Source: Massospora cicadina (lineage: Eukaryota; Entomophthoromycota; Entomophthoromycetes; Entomophthorales; Entomophthoraceae). Taken from it: a stretch of 64,000 nt of DNA. This document shows, one piece after another, positions 1 through 10,758 of the stretch; positions within the stretch are counted from its first letter, which is position 1, and each line of letters opens with the position of its first letter. The notes under the pieces were generated by a model. That model was not told the DNA's origin and ran no database searches. It was given only the letters and a program-made list of their open reading frames with translations. A program made the position numbers and the translations under genes. The DNA lies in contig JAKSZP010000195.1 of the NCBI GenBank assembly GCA_022478985.1, positions 84,972 to 148,971 on the forward strand, read 5' to 3'.

Positions 1-1359
1 GCCCTGGGCATTTCCTACGTGGTGCACCGCGAATTGTTTCCCAAAGCTCATCCCGTGTGATAAGGGATAGTATATTGTAATTTGGTGGTGTACTTTGTAT
101 CTTGGCAGTTTGAATAAATCTTTAATTTTTTGTGGATCTGTTGGCATATCGCAATATAATTCGGCGTAATAGCGGTGTACTTCCGCCTTGAACTCCTCAG
201 GGTCAGTTGCCACGGTGCCGTTGGTCTTGCGGACCTGTGTGTACGTGGGCTGGTTTCTGCGAGAGTGGAATTGGCAGAAAAAATTGTTGAACAGGTTTCG
301 CCTTCCTTTATGAACTTACCTTTGTTCAATACTTTGATTCTGTGTTGGTGTTCAAAGATGAGATTGTTAAGTCAGGCTGAAAATTCTGCCCATTTGCGTC
401 CCCAATTAGGGCTATAGCCAGATCTCAGAGTATTTATTTCCAGGTGGTCTAGTTCTGTCAAGGTACGCTTGATTGTGGCTGTGTCCGCGGTGTACTTGCG
501 TGATGAAATATGTCAGGTTTTGTTAATTAAATCTTTTTTGAAATTTTCCCATGTTTTGATGGGATCCAAAGTGAATGGGGCTGTGAATTCTGGGTTTGTA
601 GCCTTGTTTTCAACCCAGTCAGATATCTCAGGCAATCTTATATTTTCTGGGTGAAGCTTTCTCCAAGGCGACACCTGTGTGTGGGATTGGGTTGGTGCAA
701 ACTGCACCGTAACTAATTGGTGATCAGAAAAATTGATCTTTTTTGTTGTAAATTTGGAGAATCTTGAGTGGTGGGATTGTGGGATGAGGATGTGGTCAAT
801 ATGACTCATCGATATGAGCAGTCCCTCACGTATGTTGTGTCTTGTCATATGGGGAAGGATTGGTAGTTGGGGGGAAGAGCATCCTGTAAGCCAAGAGATG
901 CCTTCATTGTGCGATATTCATTGTGTCCAGGTGGGTATCCCCTGGGCTTAGGCCATCAATCTGTATTGGGGTTATCTCAGAAGTTAAAATCGCCTAACAT
1001 GATGGTATCTTGTGGGAGGGTGAGAGTAGAAATTTTTTCAAAAAGATTTTTCTCTTGATTGCAGTGCACGGTGCGTAGATACATGCTAACAAAAATATTT
1101 CATCTTGGCATGTGATTGTTGCTACCAGGACTCAACCGTGAAAGTGTAATGATGAATTTGTAATTTTAAATTTTTTTTTGTTTTGGACTATCACCCCACA
1201 GTGAGACATCCATACTGATTGTGATGGTGCGACCCTGGTTGACCAGGATTCTTCTTCCCCTTGTAGGCAGTGGGTTTCTTGGATGGCCAAGATGTCTACA
1301 AGAGGTTTTCGCAGGTATGCCAGCTTTTTGGCTTGGGATGTATGAGCCCTGGGTCCCAC
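1..1359 (-). pseudogene. LINE-0 ORF2 start: APE-like endonuclease, decayed
   Basis: The N-terminal part of ORF2 should nick target DNA. The stretch 1132-1359 gives NIVGPRAHTSQAKKLAYL followed by DILAIQETH, the typical first endonuclease block (the E of QETH is the metal-binding Glu). The middle is frameshifted. The end at 513-848 contains INFSDHQLVTV, matching the final S-D-H block of APE-type nucleases, followed by a stretch resembling the linker of LINE-A1 (WENFKKDLI against WANFKKDTI). From 48 to 329 another frame covers part of the linker towards the RT, which lies off the window. Confidence 0.75.
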
Positions 1360-1372
1360 GATATTTAATTCC

Positions 1373-2821
1373 CTATTGACACTGAGGTGTCTGCGGCGCC
1401 TCAGGAGCGGTTGGGAGGTCCATTGGTCCTATCCCACCGCGGCTCATTTTGGCCATGCTCCACGTCTGTACTCCAACTCTTTCACTGCCATTGTTGGTTC
1501 CCTTGATCTTACCCAATGATTCATGGGAATTGTGGTTTTTTGCATTTGTGTCAACTTTTCCTGCACAGGTCTCATGTTGATTTGATGCAGGTTGTTGATT
1601 GGATTTTATATTTTTGAGGTTCAACTTTGTTGCATTGTGCACCGCATTTTCAGCTAAATTGCGGTTGCATTGTTCCTCAGTATGTGCATGACTGATGACG
1701 CTTTGTGGCTCAGTCTGGTTACTGTGAAAATTTTTGACCTGGGCATATTGTTCTGATTGGTTAGTTCGGTGAATATCTAAAATATCCTCCTGAATTTGTC
1801 CTTGGTTAATGACGGATTCCGCGTGTGCTGCCGCTTCAGCTGCTGCTCTCTTGCGGGCTTTTGTGCTGCTTTACGCTGTTTACTTGTAACTGGGTCCACA
1901 ATGGAGTATAGTCCATCTTCACCCCAGCGGAATGGGTGGTGGCCATCAGTCATATTGGCGAAGTTTTCATTATCTTCGTCCATAGCTTCTTCACAAAATC
2001 ATTTTCCATTAAGCCCTCTTTTATAGGGCATACATGTTCCTTGTGGCCCAGTGAGCCACAGTGGTTGCAAATGGGTGGTGCGCGTTCCAGTGTAACTCAA
2101 AATGCAGCTGACTGGCCCCCATCTGCAAAGTGAAATTCTGCTGTGCGGGGAATTTTGGATAAATCATCTTCCACTTCTGGGAAGGGGTTGATTACAGCGA
2201 TAGCTTTGCCTGTGCACAGGTCGGGCATTAAGCAAAATTGCTGTAATTTGAGTTGTTGGATTCCTCCATAGGCCACAAGACCTTTGCGGAGCTCCTCCTC
2301 GATTACCTTATGAGGAAGGTTGGTGGGGAGCGAGTCAAAGGAGATGAACAAAGTTTTTGCTTTGTTCCATCTGGTGCGCGCGGTGCGCACAATTTTTTTG
2401 CCCTCAGGGAGGGTGATTTCCACACAGATTTTTGCTGCGGCATTGGCTTCATCGGCTGTTTCAAAACCAATATTGATCCAGCCGCAGCCCATGTTGTTGG
2501 TGGCTACATACACCGCGTGAGGGAAAAGTGAATGCTGTGCCTCACATGTTTTCTCCCACAGGGTCGGTGACTCATCCCCAAGGAAGAGTCTGATCCCGTG
2601 TTACACCTTTGACAAAGGTTGGTTGATTTGATGTACATGTATTGCGCATGCTTTACAGTAAATACCATAAACCCAGACGGTGTCTGAGTTTGCGATTTTT
2701 TTATGGCTTGGGTTCCTGGTCCCCCTCCAGGGCGTTTCTTGCCCTTAGTTGCACCGTTAAGCGCACCACTTGCCGCGACGTTCGCCCATGTTGTATTATT
2801 TTTGTTATTAAAGTCGCCCAT
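1373..2821 (-). pseudogene. LINE-0 ORF1 (RNA-binding, CCHC), decayed
   Basis: ORF1 proteins of LINEs bind element RNA. The start ATG at 2821 opens MGDFNNKNNTTWANVAASG. A frameshift near 2510 leads into an open stretch (2097-2513) whose central part, including LFISFDSLPTNLP and LCTGKAIAVINP, aligns with ORF1 of LINE-A2 (FLTFDFLPTTV and LCTGKAIAALTP), suggesting a conserved RNA-binding fold. After another shift, 2028-2069 encodes a perfect CCHC knuckle, CNHCGSLGHKEHVC (C-x2-C-x4-H-x4-C). The tail to 1373 is low-complexity. At least two frameshifts make it non-functional. Confidence 0.75.
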
Positions 2822-2865
2822 CTTTCCTGTGTGTGATTAACCAAATTTGCTGTTCAAATCAAATC

Positions 2866-4200
2866 GTAGTAACTAAAGTGATTGTTATGAGAAAGAAAAG
2901 CTCGGCCATTATGAGGCTAGATGTCTAGGAAAACTGGATTACATGCAGTATCAGTTGCCCCAAACAAATAAGGAAAAGTTCGAGTGGAGTAGAGATGGGA
3001 CACTCTACTTCTGTTAACTAAAACCTAATTGTCCCTGATAATTCCCACAAGTTGCTTGATGTTGTTCCATTACTCAATCTGACGATTTATTGTTTCAACA
3101 GATCCCTTAAAATATATTGACCTCAAGCAAAAGGAGAGACCCCAATAACATAGACATGGAGTTCCACCAAGAGGTGCAAAAGCCATACATCTAGCAAATC
3201 CTTGAGCGGAATGTTACAGTTGTAGGTGAACCTTCAACACATGTCGCAGCTTTAGAGGGGGTAGAAGTGGAGGCTCCAGTAGTGAAGATTGCCCAGGAGT
3301 ATCTGCATGTCAGCACTGGTATTCTCACTTTTCTGAATAACCAAAAGCCCTTGGATGTTTATGTAATAAGCACCAATGGTTCTTCTTATTTGGAGTGCAT
3401 ATACTGTGACATTTTTGCATAAAATACCAAAATAGGTCAATTATTAATACTGGCGCTCCCATAAATATCATTTCCACCAAGATCTAGCTAAGCTTCTTCT
3501 GAAGCATGATGTGGAACACAGAGTGATGTATGGGACTGCGGTGGCACATAGCACTATGTTGGAGGGTGTTTACAGCGCGCTGCCTTTGAGGTTCAGGTAA
3601 GTTAGGGCATCTGCTCCAGCTGTGGTTTACCTAATAGCCATTATGATATGTTGATTGGAGCCACATTCATGCGACAATTTGAGGCCATGGTCAATATGGC
3701 GAAAAAAACCATTAGCATATTGGGCCAACAGATCTTCATTTACTCTACCTCCAGAAGAATCTCAAATGACTTCATCTGCTCCAGCCAAATTAATCTCGCA
3801 TACATTGATGAGGTGATTTCTGTTATATATTGGCAGATAAAGCAGAGGACCTGAGCACTTCCTAATCAGATTTACAAATATTAAAATTATTCCGGTGCAA
3901 GCTGCAAGTGCTTTAAACATACCTTCTGGGCATCAGGTCATAATAGGGACAGAGCTCAAACTAGATATCCCAGAATATATATATGGTGAGATAGAGGGAC
4001 CCTATCATCAATCGTGGCTCAAAACACATGTGGCTCCTGGACTCCTGTTACCAGGTCAGAGGGAAGTGAAGGTATTGATAGAGAACTATAGAAGGAATTT
4101 ATGAAGGTGCAAAGACATCAAGTGGCGGCTTATCTGCATCTGATTCCTATTGATGAGTCTACCATATACATGACTTTGGTTCTTGGGATGACCTCAGGCT
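2866..4200 (+). pseudogene. Element A gag 3' end and aspartic protease
   Basis: The stretch 2866-3060 aligns with the gag 3' region of element H on the opposite strand (shared GTAGAGATGGGAC-CTCTACTTCTG block near 2998). The retropepsin follows: 3437-3480 reads SIINTGAPINIISTKI, the IIDTGAPVNIIS motif with catalytic Asp replaced by Asn (codon 3446-3448, AAT where GAT is expected). Downstream LIGATFMRQF (3651-3680) matches the protease C-terminal block, and 3895-4104 matches the protease-RT linker (LKLDIPEYIYGEIEGPYHQS). Several stops are present. The Asn alone would abolish proteolysis. Confidence 0.8.
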
Positions 4201-4299
4201 TACTGTAAAATCCTCATTGAGTGTAATGACTGTGGTCCCGTGTTAGGCTCTAACTGGGCTGTTAGAGGACCAGAAGGACAGGATGATGGAGCTGTTTGA

Positions 4300-4690
4300 A
4301 AGTTACTGAGGCATTTTTACATATGACGACCATGATTTGGGATGTGCACACGGACTTGTGCATCAGTTGGACACAGGAGATCACCTTCCATTTGGTCATG
4401 GCTTATCCATTACTCAAAGGTGGCAGAAGAAGTTTTATCTGAGGAGATAGATAAATTGAAAGAACAGGGAAAATTAGAGCTATCAAAGGGTTCCTGGGCA
4501 TCATTGGTGCTAATTGTCAAGAAAAAGGATGGCATCAATTAGTAGTGTTTATACTTGGAAGCTTAACTGCGTTATAAAAATGACTCATAAATAACTTTGG
4601 CAAATTGATAATGCTTTAAATTGGTTATGTTGTGCCAAATATTTCTCCGCTATGAAATTAATAATGGAGTACTAAAAAATCGAGTTTTTA
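4300..4690 (+). pseudogene. Element A reverse transcriptase, N-terminal piece
   Basis: Reads EVLSEEIDKLKEQGKLELS, then SWASLVLIVKKKDG, the start of a Gypsy RT. After a decayed stretch, 4651-4690 encodes YFSAMKLIMEY running into the 19-bp target duplication. In other copies this is YFSAMDLISGYWQIEL, so the break falls inside the block that carries the first catalytic Asp, here Lys. Reading resumes at 8571 after LINE-A1 is removed. Confidence 0.8.
4672..4690 (+). repeat. Left target-site duplication of LINE-A1
   Basis: CTAAAAAATCGAGTTTTTA, repeated exactly at 8552-8570. The 19-bp direct repeat fixes both ends of the LINE insertion. Confidence 0.95.
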
Positions 4691-4721
4691 CAATTTACCC
4701 GTGGATATCCTGGCCATCAAG

Positions 4722-4902
4722 GGTGGTTAGCCGAGCAGTAAAACCGCTTCCACCCCTAGTGCAGGTTGAGTTCAAAACCTCTACTGGCTAGAAAACATTC
4801 TCAGTGTGGTATATTTGTCCCAAGGTCAACCCACCTTGAATAATTTTTAACATCGATGAATCCCCCCTTGGGTTGGGACCATCTAGTACTAAAAAAAAGA
4901 AG
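4722..4902 (+). mobile_element. SINE-1, tRNA-derived, LINE-like 3' tail
   Basis: About 180 bp inserted in the LINE-A1 endonuclease. The head resembles a tRNA: GTGGTTAGCCGAGCAGTAAA from 4723 fits a pol III A box, and GAGTTCAAAACC near 4769 fits a B box. The tail from about 4850 (AACATCGATGAATCC, GGTTGGGACCATCTAGTACT, then A8) matches the 3' end of LINE-B. It is flanked by near-identical TCCTGGCCATCAAG (4708-4721) and TCCTGGCCATCCAG (4903-4916). A second copy lies at 60975-61105. It is not a functional tRNA. Confidence 0.85.
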
Positions 4903-4916
4903 TCCTGGCCATCCAG
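4903..4916 (+). repeat. Right target-site duplication of SINE-1
   Basis: TCCTGGCCATCCAG, against TCCTGGCCATCAAG at 4708-4721. LINE-A2 has this segment once and uninterrupted (minus strand, near 57940), which shows the empty site. Confidence 0.85.
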
Positions 4917-6125
4917 GAGTCCCACTGTCCACAAGGTTCCGAGGAATCTTGGAAAACAATGCTCCTTCCATCCCTATCCATTTAGTTGAAGCACTGTGGG
5001 AGGCTAATTTAGAAAAATAATTTTTTCAAATTCACATCCTCAGAAACATTCCTAAATGGCCGAGTGCTCATCATCACCTTCTCATGGCCTGACATTGCAC
5101 ACGCAAACGTCAACATTTATGCCCCAAACGGTGCACATGAGCGTCAGGAATTTTTCTTGTTGGTCAAATCCCTCCCGTTACCCCCTGATTCTTTCCTAGT
5201 TGGTGACATGAACTGTTGGCTAACCTCACCAACGGACTGGTGGCCACCCTCACCCAACGCCCCACAGGGTCATGTAGAACTATGCATTCTAAAAGCCACC
5301 CTTGGGTTAATGGATGCACTGCCACAACATGCCCCACTGCTTGAAGACATGATGTGTCCCCACATCCACAACGGCCAATTAAGGTCCATGACCCGCATCA
5401 ACCTTATTTTAATGCTGGAGAAATTCCAACCCCATATCTCCAACTTCAAAACAACGAAAATGGAATTCTCTGACCACCGACTGGTCTCAATAACATACCA
5501 CTTACCCATCACAGTTGCAAAGGCCCCACATTGGTGCAAAATCTGCCCCCAAGCTCGCATCGCCAGGATTTTCCATATGGGTGGAAGAGGCAACTTTGGC
5601 AAAATCATTTGTTGCACCATTTTGCGTGGACCCCATTTCTACATGGGCAAATTTCAAAAAGGACACCATCCGCCACTATCGCCATCTCTCCTCCAGATGC
5701 TCACGAGCCACATCGGCAGTTATCTCACGCACTCTGGCATAATTGGCCCACTTGGAGTCAACATTCCAGCCACAGGATACAGCCCTGCATGGGGCCAGAA
5801 GTGGGCAGAGGCAGCTGCCCACCTCAATGCACTTGAAAGGCAACACAAACATCAGGTTTGTGTCCAATACAGGGCCACACGTATCACTAAAGGTGACAAG
5901 TGCACCGCATACTTCTTTAAAAAAATTTTTGCACCACGCCAGAGTGTGGCCTGTACACAGGTGCGAAGATTGGATAATTCCATTGCGGACACACTGGCCA
6001 AAGTGGCAATCAAAATGCAAAATATTACTCTGAGTTATACTGAGACAAACCAATTCAGCCAGCTGAAATGGCAGAATTTCTCGACTGAGCTCATATCTGC
6101 ACCATTTTCTGATACCCAGAAATAA
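4917..6125 (+). pseudogene. LINE-A1 ORF2 endonuclease domain
   Basis: APE-type endonuclease for target-primed reverse transcription. After the SINE the frame continues with the first endonuclease block and becomes open at 5064-6125 (353 codons). It contains VNIYAPNG, FLVGDMNCWL (the GDFN-type block), then KMEFSDHRLVSITY, the terminal S-D-H block. Residues after about 200 form the linker towards RT (TAYFFKKIFAPRQS). It ends in a stop at 6125, just before a degraded stretch at the RT start. The 5' truncation removes the residues before DILAIQ, and the SINE breaks what remains. Confidence 0.85.
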
Positions 6126-8345
6126 TGAATTTAATTACTCCAAACAAATTATGGACAGCCATTCGCGGTGCGCCAAACTGAAAATACCCAGGCCCAGATA
6201 GCATTCCATATGAGTTCTACAAAAAATATTTCAAATATATATCCCCATTGCTGCTAGCCTCACTTAACCAAAGCCTGTTGGAAACGCGCCTCCTACCAGG
6301 AGGACATGAGGCCTTTACTGTCACACTCTTCAAGAAGGGGATAAGCTTGACTTAGCCAACTGGCGCCCCATTTCTCTAACAAACACAGACACCAAAATTT
6401 TAACAAAAATCATGGCTAACCGTTTAGGGACTGTAGCATCTGCCACCATCTCCCCAGAATAATTTGGTTTCATCCCCAGAAGGTCAATTTGGGATAACGT
6501 GCACTCTGTGGCCAATGTATGTCAGTCCACAGCCTCTGGGGCACTTGTATTCTTGGACCAACAAAAGGCCTATGATAGAGTAAACTGGGAATACCTTAGG
6601 GCCTGCCTCCATCAATTCTGCCTACCACCCCGCTTCATAGACTGGGTGATGCTGCTCACGGAATCTGCGACAATGGCAGTGCGTGGCCCAGGCTTCCAAA
6701 TGGAAGTAGTCCGCCCTCAAAGGGGCCTGCGACAAGGGGACCCCCTCAGCCCACTCTTATACAACTTCAGCCTTGACCCACTACTGCGAAATGTGAATGC
6801 CCAACTCACTGGGGTCCATGTGCCAGGCCAAACCCCAGTCAAGATGATGGCATTTGCAGATGATTGCGTGGTGGGGGTGTCTAATAACAAAGACGCACGT
6901 GCACTTGAAGCCCTCATCCATGAATATTCCCGGGTAAGCAACGCGGCACTGAACGCCTCCAAAACTGAAATCTTCCTCCTTGGTCAGTTTCAGAACTGCT
7001 GGGCCCCAGCAATTAGTTCCCAACCTGGCCCATCTGCTCGCCCACGTCCACGCCTTACTAACTCAACACACACCGCTCCACTGGTGCTCCCCTTCGTGCC
7101 ACGTCCTACCATAGGACCGGTGCGCCATCTGGGCGTGTGGGTGGAGGCAGGCGGATATGCATCAGCAGTAATAGAATGCCGTATACTGGACAACGGATGA
7201 AGCAAATCGCCTCTCTCAGAGCCCACCCTACTACCCTCACTGGCAGGGTTGTTCTTGCCAACTCTATGCTCCTATCCAAAGTCTGGTTTGGAGCCCACGC
7301 CATCCCCTTCTCACCAAGCTTCTTCAAATCCCTGTATGCTTTGCTGCAAGGATGGCTTTGGTCAGGCCGCCCTCCACCAGTACGGCTAGAGGTCATGTTT
7401 GGCCCTCATCATCAAGGTGACATGGGCCTGCTTGACTTCAAAGCTCATGCTGCCAAGATCCTGGGCACTTGGATCATGGCTGTCACCGCTCCTACACTCC
7501 CATCCCAACACTGGTCCCGCGCAGCCCGCTCCAACTTCTCACGAGCCTTGGGCCTCAACAATCCATCAAAACCCCACTCCCTGATGAAATACCTCGCATC
7601 ACACAATCGGCCACAGGTCCTCACGGGACTAAAACCCACTACAAACGAATCCTACTCTCCATGCGAAGCGCAGAGTGGAGAATTCGTATTAGCGGACATA
7701 CAACCTGAAGAGGCCACCCCTCTCCTCAGTTCACACAAGAGGTACAGGGGCTACCCATCCATGATGGCGTGATCCCCATTCGACCCCATGTCCTATCCAG
7801 GGTGGACTACCTGGACATGATGGACATCCCTTACTCCACTGAGACCCAAAAAACTATCTGGAAATATGTACACCATCCTCTGTTGCAACCTCAAGTCTGC
7901 TCCCATGTGTGGCACTGCCTGAGGCGGGTGTATCGTACAGCTGAGCGCTCTAACGCTTTACACTCATCCTGTGTCGTGTGTGGCCAGTATGGAACGCTGT
8001 TCCGCCGCCTGTAGAAGTGCCCCACCTCTAAAGTGATATGGCGCGAAGTTCAACGTCTTCTGGGCTAGGATCAAACGCATCCCTTCAGTCTGTCAAGAGA
8101 TATGTTTGCTCCATCAATGGCCTCCCCCTTCCACCCTCCCTCCGTGCTCTGGTGGTTGCAATCGCCATGTGGACTATCCACACGATTGTCTTGGATGCCA
8201 TCGCTGGCTCCATCCCCACCCTCCCAGAAGCTGTCCACATATTCCGGTCTCATTTGGTGGAACACTTTCAAGCATGGATGTTTGGATATCTCTCACCATG
8301 TCACCGACAGCTGGTCTCCTACTGGTTCCCGGTCTGGTTCATCTA
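6126..8345 (+). pseudogene. LINE-A1 ORF2 reverse transcriptase and C-terminus
   Basis: RT blocks in order: PDSIPYEFYKKY near 6200, ANWRPISLTNTDTKI near 6356, then an open stretch 6499-7200 with LVFLDQQKAYDRVNW, RGLRQGDPLSPLLYNFSLDP and MAFADDCVVGV. The FADD at 6853-6864 is intact. Stops and shifts occur near 6174 and 6462 and again at 7197. Downstream frames carry the thumb-like region and a C-terminal Cys motif, CVVCGQYGTLFRRL-stop-KC (7970-8020). In LINE-A2 this reads with His and no stop, so here the putative zinc site is damaged. No RNase H domain was recognised. Confidence 0.88.
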
Positions 8346-8551
8346 ATCAGACCCCTTCCTCCACACGTGCTCAATAGTGGCTACGGCCCCTTCACACGTT
8401 CCCTCCCCCTCCCCATAAGTGGCGTTCCCGCTGGCAACAAGAGATAGCATCGCTTCTCTGGGGTGCCTCCCCTAGTACTAAGTTTATCTTTCCTGGGTCA
8501 TATTTGGAAGTTTCTGTCCCATGGTCAGCCTTCCCCGCAATAAATTTAAAT

Positions 8552-8570
8552 CTAAAAAATCGAGTTTTTA
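8552..8570 (+). repeat. Right target-site duplication of LINE-A1
   Basis: Exact copy of 4672-4690. Joining the flanks here restores Gypsy RT reading (KIEFLELEQEKCTIITTKGL), which independently confirms the insertion limits. Confidence 0.95.
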
Positions 8571-9620
8571 GAATTGGAACAAGAGAAGTGCACTATAATC
8601 ACCACAAAGGGGTTGTTCCAGCCTAAACTATGCCACAGGGTTTGTGCGATGCCACAGCTACGTTTTAGTGGGCTATTGATACTATTTTGGTTAACCTAGC
8701 TGCCTTGCATTCTAGTCTACCTCGAAAATATTAATATGTTCTCACGGACATTCATGGATCATCTCGCTTAATTGGAACAAGTGTTCCTCCAAATTGCTTA
8801 AGCTAAAACTAAAATTAAGCCCCAAAAATGCCACTTTTTTAACTAGCAGGTGGGATACCATGAGTTTGTCGTTGACTCCAAAGGGCTCAGTCCTCAGCTG
8901 GCAAAAGTGGAAGATATTTGAAAGATGACTTGGCCAGTTAACAAATGAGATATTCAGTGGTTTGGGGATGGTCATTTACTGCCAAAAGTTTATTTTCAAC
9001 TTCAACTATATCAGGGCTCCGCTTTTCCAGTTACAAATAAGAATGCTACCTTTTATTGAATGGAACGACGTCAAACCACTTTCAATGTCTTATGAACCAC
9101 GTTTTCCAGCACGCCTGCTTTAAATACCCATATTTTGAGAAGGAATTATTGTAAAAATAGATGCTTCACTTTCCGCCGTAGGGGCCATGCTATCCCAAAA
9201 AATGATGCCAATTTGGAGCATCCCATCGCATATTGTAGCCAAAGATTAACAGGCCCTGAATGTAATTACACTGTGACTGAGCGGGAAACTTAGTAGTGAT
9301 ATGCATATAAACAAATCTGGGTCTAACTTCACGGAGTTAAATTCAATGTGATCACAGATCATGCATCCTTGCAGTAGTTGCATAATCTGCAGGAACCTCA
9401 ATGGCGGCTTGCGCAATGGGCCCTGAAGCTCCAAGTGTATGATTTCGAGATTGTACACCAGCCAGGGGAAAAACATCAGAATGCGGACTGTCTCTCACAA
9501 TTAATAACTGTTACCATTACAGTGGATTTAGCAGACATAATGTATGAGAAGATGTTGGTGGGAAAATATCATGATGAGCCACTGCAAGTGAACAAAGTGC
9601 TGGATGGGCTGTGACAAGAT
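8571..9620 (+). pseudogene. Element A RT C-terminal part and RNase H
   Basis: Continues the RT with EQEKCTIITTKGLFQP. The YxDD box is at 8718-8729 and reads Y-L-E-N (TAC CTC GAA AAT), so both catalytic Asp are lost. The RNase H follows: the hybrid-binding part near 9340-9420 resembles KFNVITDHASLQ-LHNLQEPQ, then ALKLQVYDFEIVHQPGEKHQ and NADCLSQL at 9480-9500. The stretch 8742-9246 has many stops. Inactive. Confidence 0.85.
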
Positions 9621-9639
9621 ACTTTTGACGTGATGGGGA

Positions 9640-10700
9640 ACTTTATAAGAGGAATGGCAAATCAATGCTGAGTTTCCTAAAACCTTTCGCCAGACCTGCC
9701 AAATCTGGGGGTGCTCATAGAGCGGTAGTTTATGGAGAGTTGCAAAAAACGCTAGTGTCCTTGCAACCTCATTATTATTGGGAGAGTATGCACTATGGTG
9801 TGCTCAAAATAGTTGCTTGTTGTCACCAGTGTCAAGTAAAGAAACCATTTCGCAGGAAGACCACCTACCATCTGGTTACGCCTCGTTTTTTATGGCATAC
9901 TGTTTCTTTGGATGTGGTGGGGCCCCTTCTGACTGGCGCAAACTTATCCAAATATATATTAGTAGCCATTGACCATTTTACAAGATGGGTGGAAGCAAGG
10001 GAGATCAATGATTTAGGGTTGTCACCACCACCAATTTCATCCTGGAGTGTGTCAATCAGCGATATGGTTGTCAAAAATTTATCCTCATGGACAATGTAAC
10101 CAATTTCACATTACATATCCTGCATAAGTTGAATGAACTAATGGGAACCTTAGGCCTTGACTACACCCTACCACCCTGAATTATTGGAATGATAGAATGG
10201 GTCAACGAAACCTTGGTAAATATCCTATGAAAGCTTGTAAATGAACAGCCTTTGGAATGGAGTATCCTCTTATCCACTGCTGTCTTCACATATAATATTA
10301 GCTACCAAACAGCAATTGGAAAGAGTCGTTTCCAGCTACTTTATGGAAGACATCCAGCGTTGCCAGCATTGCTTCATACCAGTGTGGAGGATACTGGCGG
10401 AGTCAAGCCCCAACACTATTTGTCTGCCTTAATAGACACGCTGATTAAACTCCAAACTGAAGCATATTCCACTAGTCTAGCCAAGAATATTTGGGATCAG
10501 GCGGCTGACCAACTTAGATGAAGCAGCCTCCCCCAGTTTGGGGTGGGAGATCTTGTCCTATTCCACGACCAACTTGGGTTTGGAAGAAGAAATAAGCTTG
10601 CCAACATATATATTGGACCGTTTGAGATAAATGAAAAGACTGGGGTTGAAAGCTACACTACTAAGAAACCTGCAGGTGGATAGACTATCAACTGAGTACA
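9640..10700 (+). pseudogene. Element A integrase
   Basis: DDE integrase. Zinc-binding N-terminus: SAHRAVVYGELQKTL with the second His of H-x3-H replaced (VGHG is expected), then CCHQCQVKKPF. The core begins SLDVVGPLLTGANLSKYI and AIDHFTRWVEAR (first Asp). The second block appears frame-shifted near 10088 (LMDNVTNFT). The third block, near 10190-10220, reads GMIEWVNETLVNIL. Residues YNISYQTAIGKSRFQLLYGR mark the C-terminal part (10290-10350), and FGRRNKLANIYIGPFEI the end. It stops about 50 bases before the polypurine tract. No chromodomain was recognised. Confidence 0.85.
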
Positions 10701-10747
10701 TGCGAAGTACCTTCAGCCATATAAGCAATAGGAGCTTATTGTACAGT

Positions 10748-10758
10748 TAAGGGGGTGA
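10748..10758 (+). promoter_or_regulatory. Element A polypurine tract
   Basis: TAAGGGGGTGA directly before the 3' LTR, the usual plus-strand priming site of reverse transcription. Confidence 0.7.

Larger units (their letters stand above)
1..2865 (-). mobile_element. LINE-0, 3' part outside window
   Basis: Non-LTR retrotransposon on the minus strand. Reading leftwards from about 2821 it shows ORF1 with a zinc knuckle, then an APE-type endonuclease, then the endonuclease-RT linker, and runs off the left edge before the RT. The 5' end is placed near 2865 because gag sequence of Gypsy element A, alignable with the gag of element H, begins there. The target duplication cannot be checked because the other flank is outside. 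It resembles LINE-A1/A2 in gene order and in the endonuclease but is clearly more diverged. Confidence 0.8.
4691..8551 (+). mobile_element. LINE-A1, 5'-truncated LINE in Gypsy A RT
   Basis: A plus-strand LINE truncated at its 5' end: it starts inside the endonuclease (CAATTTACCCGTGGATATCC matches the internal sequence of LINE-A2) and ends in an A/T-rich tail with AATAAA at 8539-8544. Exact 19-bp duplications flank it. It is visibly GC-richer than the surrounding Gypsy sequence and very similar to LINE-A2, so it is younger than its host. It carries SINE-1 near its 5' end. Confidence 0.93.

Noticed and set aside
4722..4795. tRNA gene
   Set aside because: A and B boxes are recognisable, but the cloverleaf is not completed, the sequence continues into a LINE-like tail with oligo-A, and a second diverged copy with target duplications exists. 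It is a SINE.
5270..6053. Minus-strand open frames of 116 and 125 codons across LINE-A1
   Set aside because: They are shadows of the endonuclease frame on the plus strand; motifs are only on the plus strand.
8300..8551. RNase H domain at the LINE C-terminus
   Set aside because: No D-E-D-D pattern found after the Cys motif; the tail looks helical in all three LINE copies.
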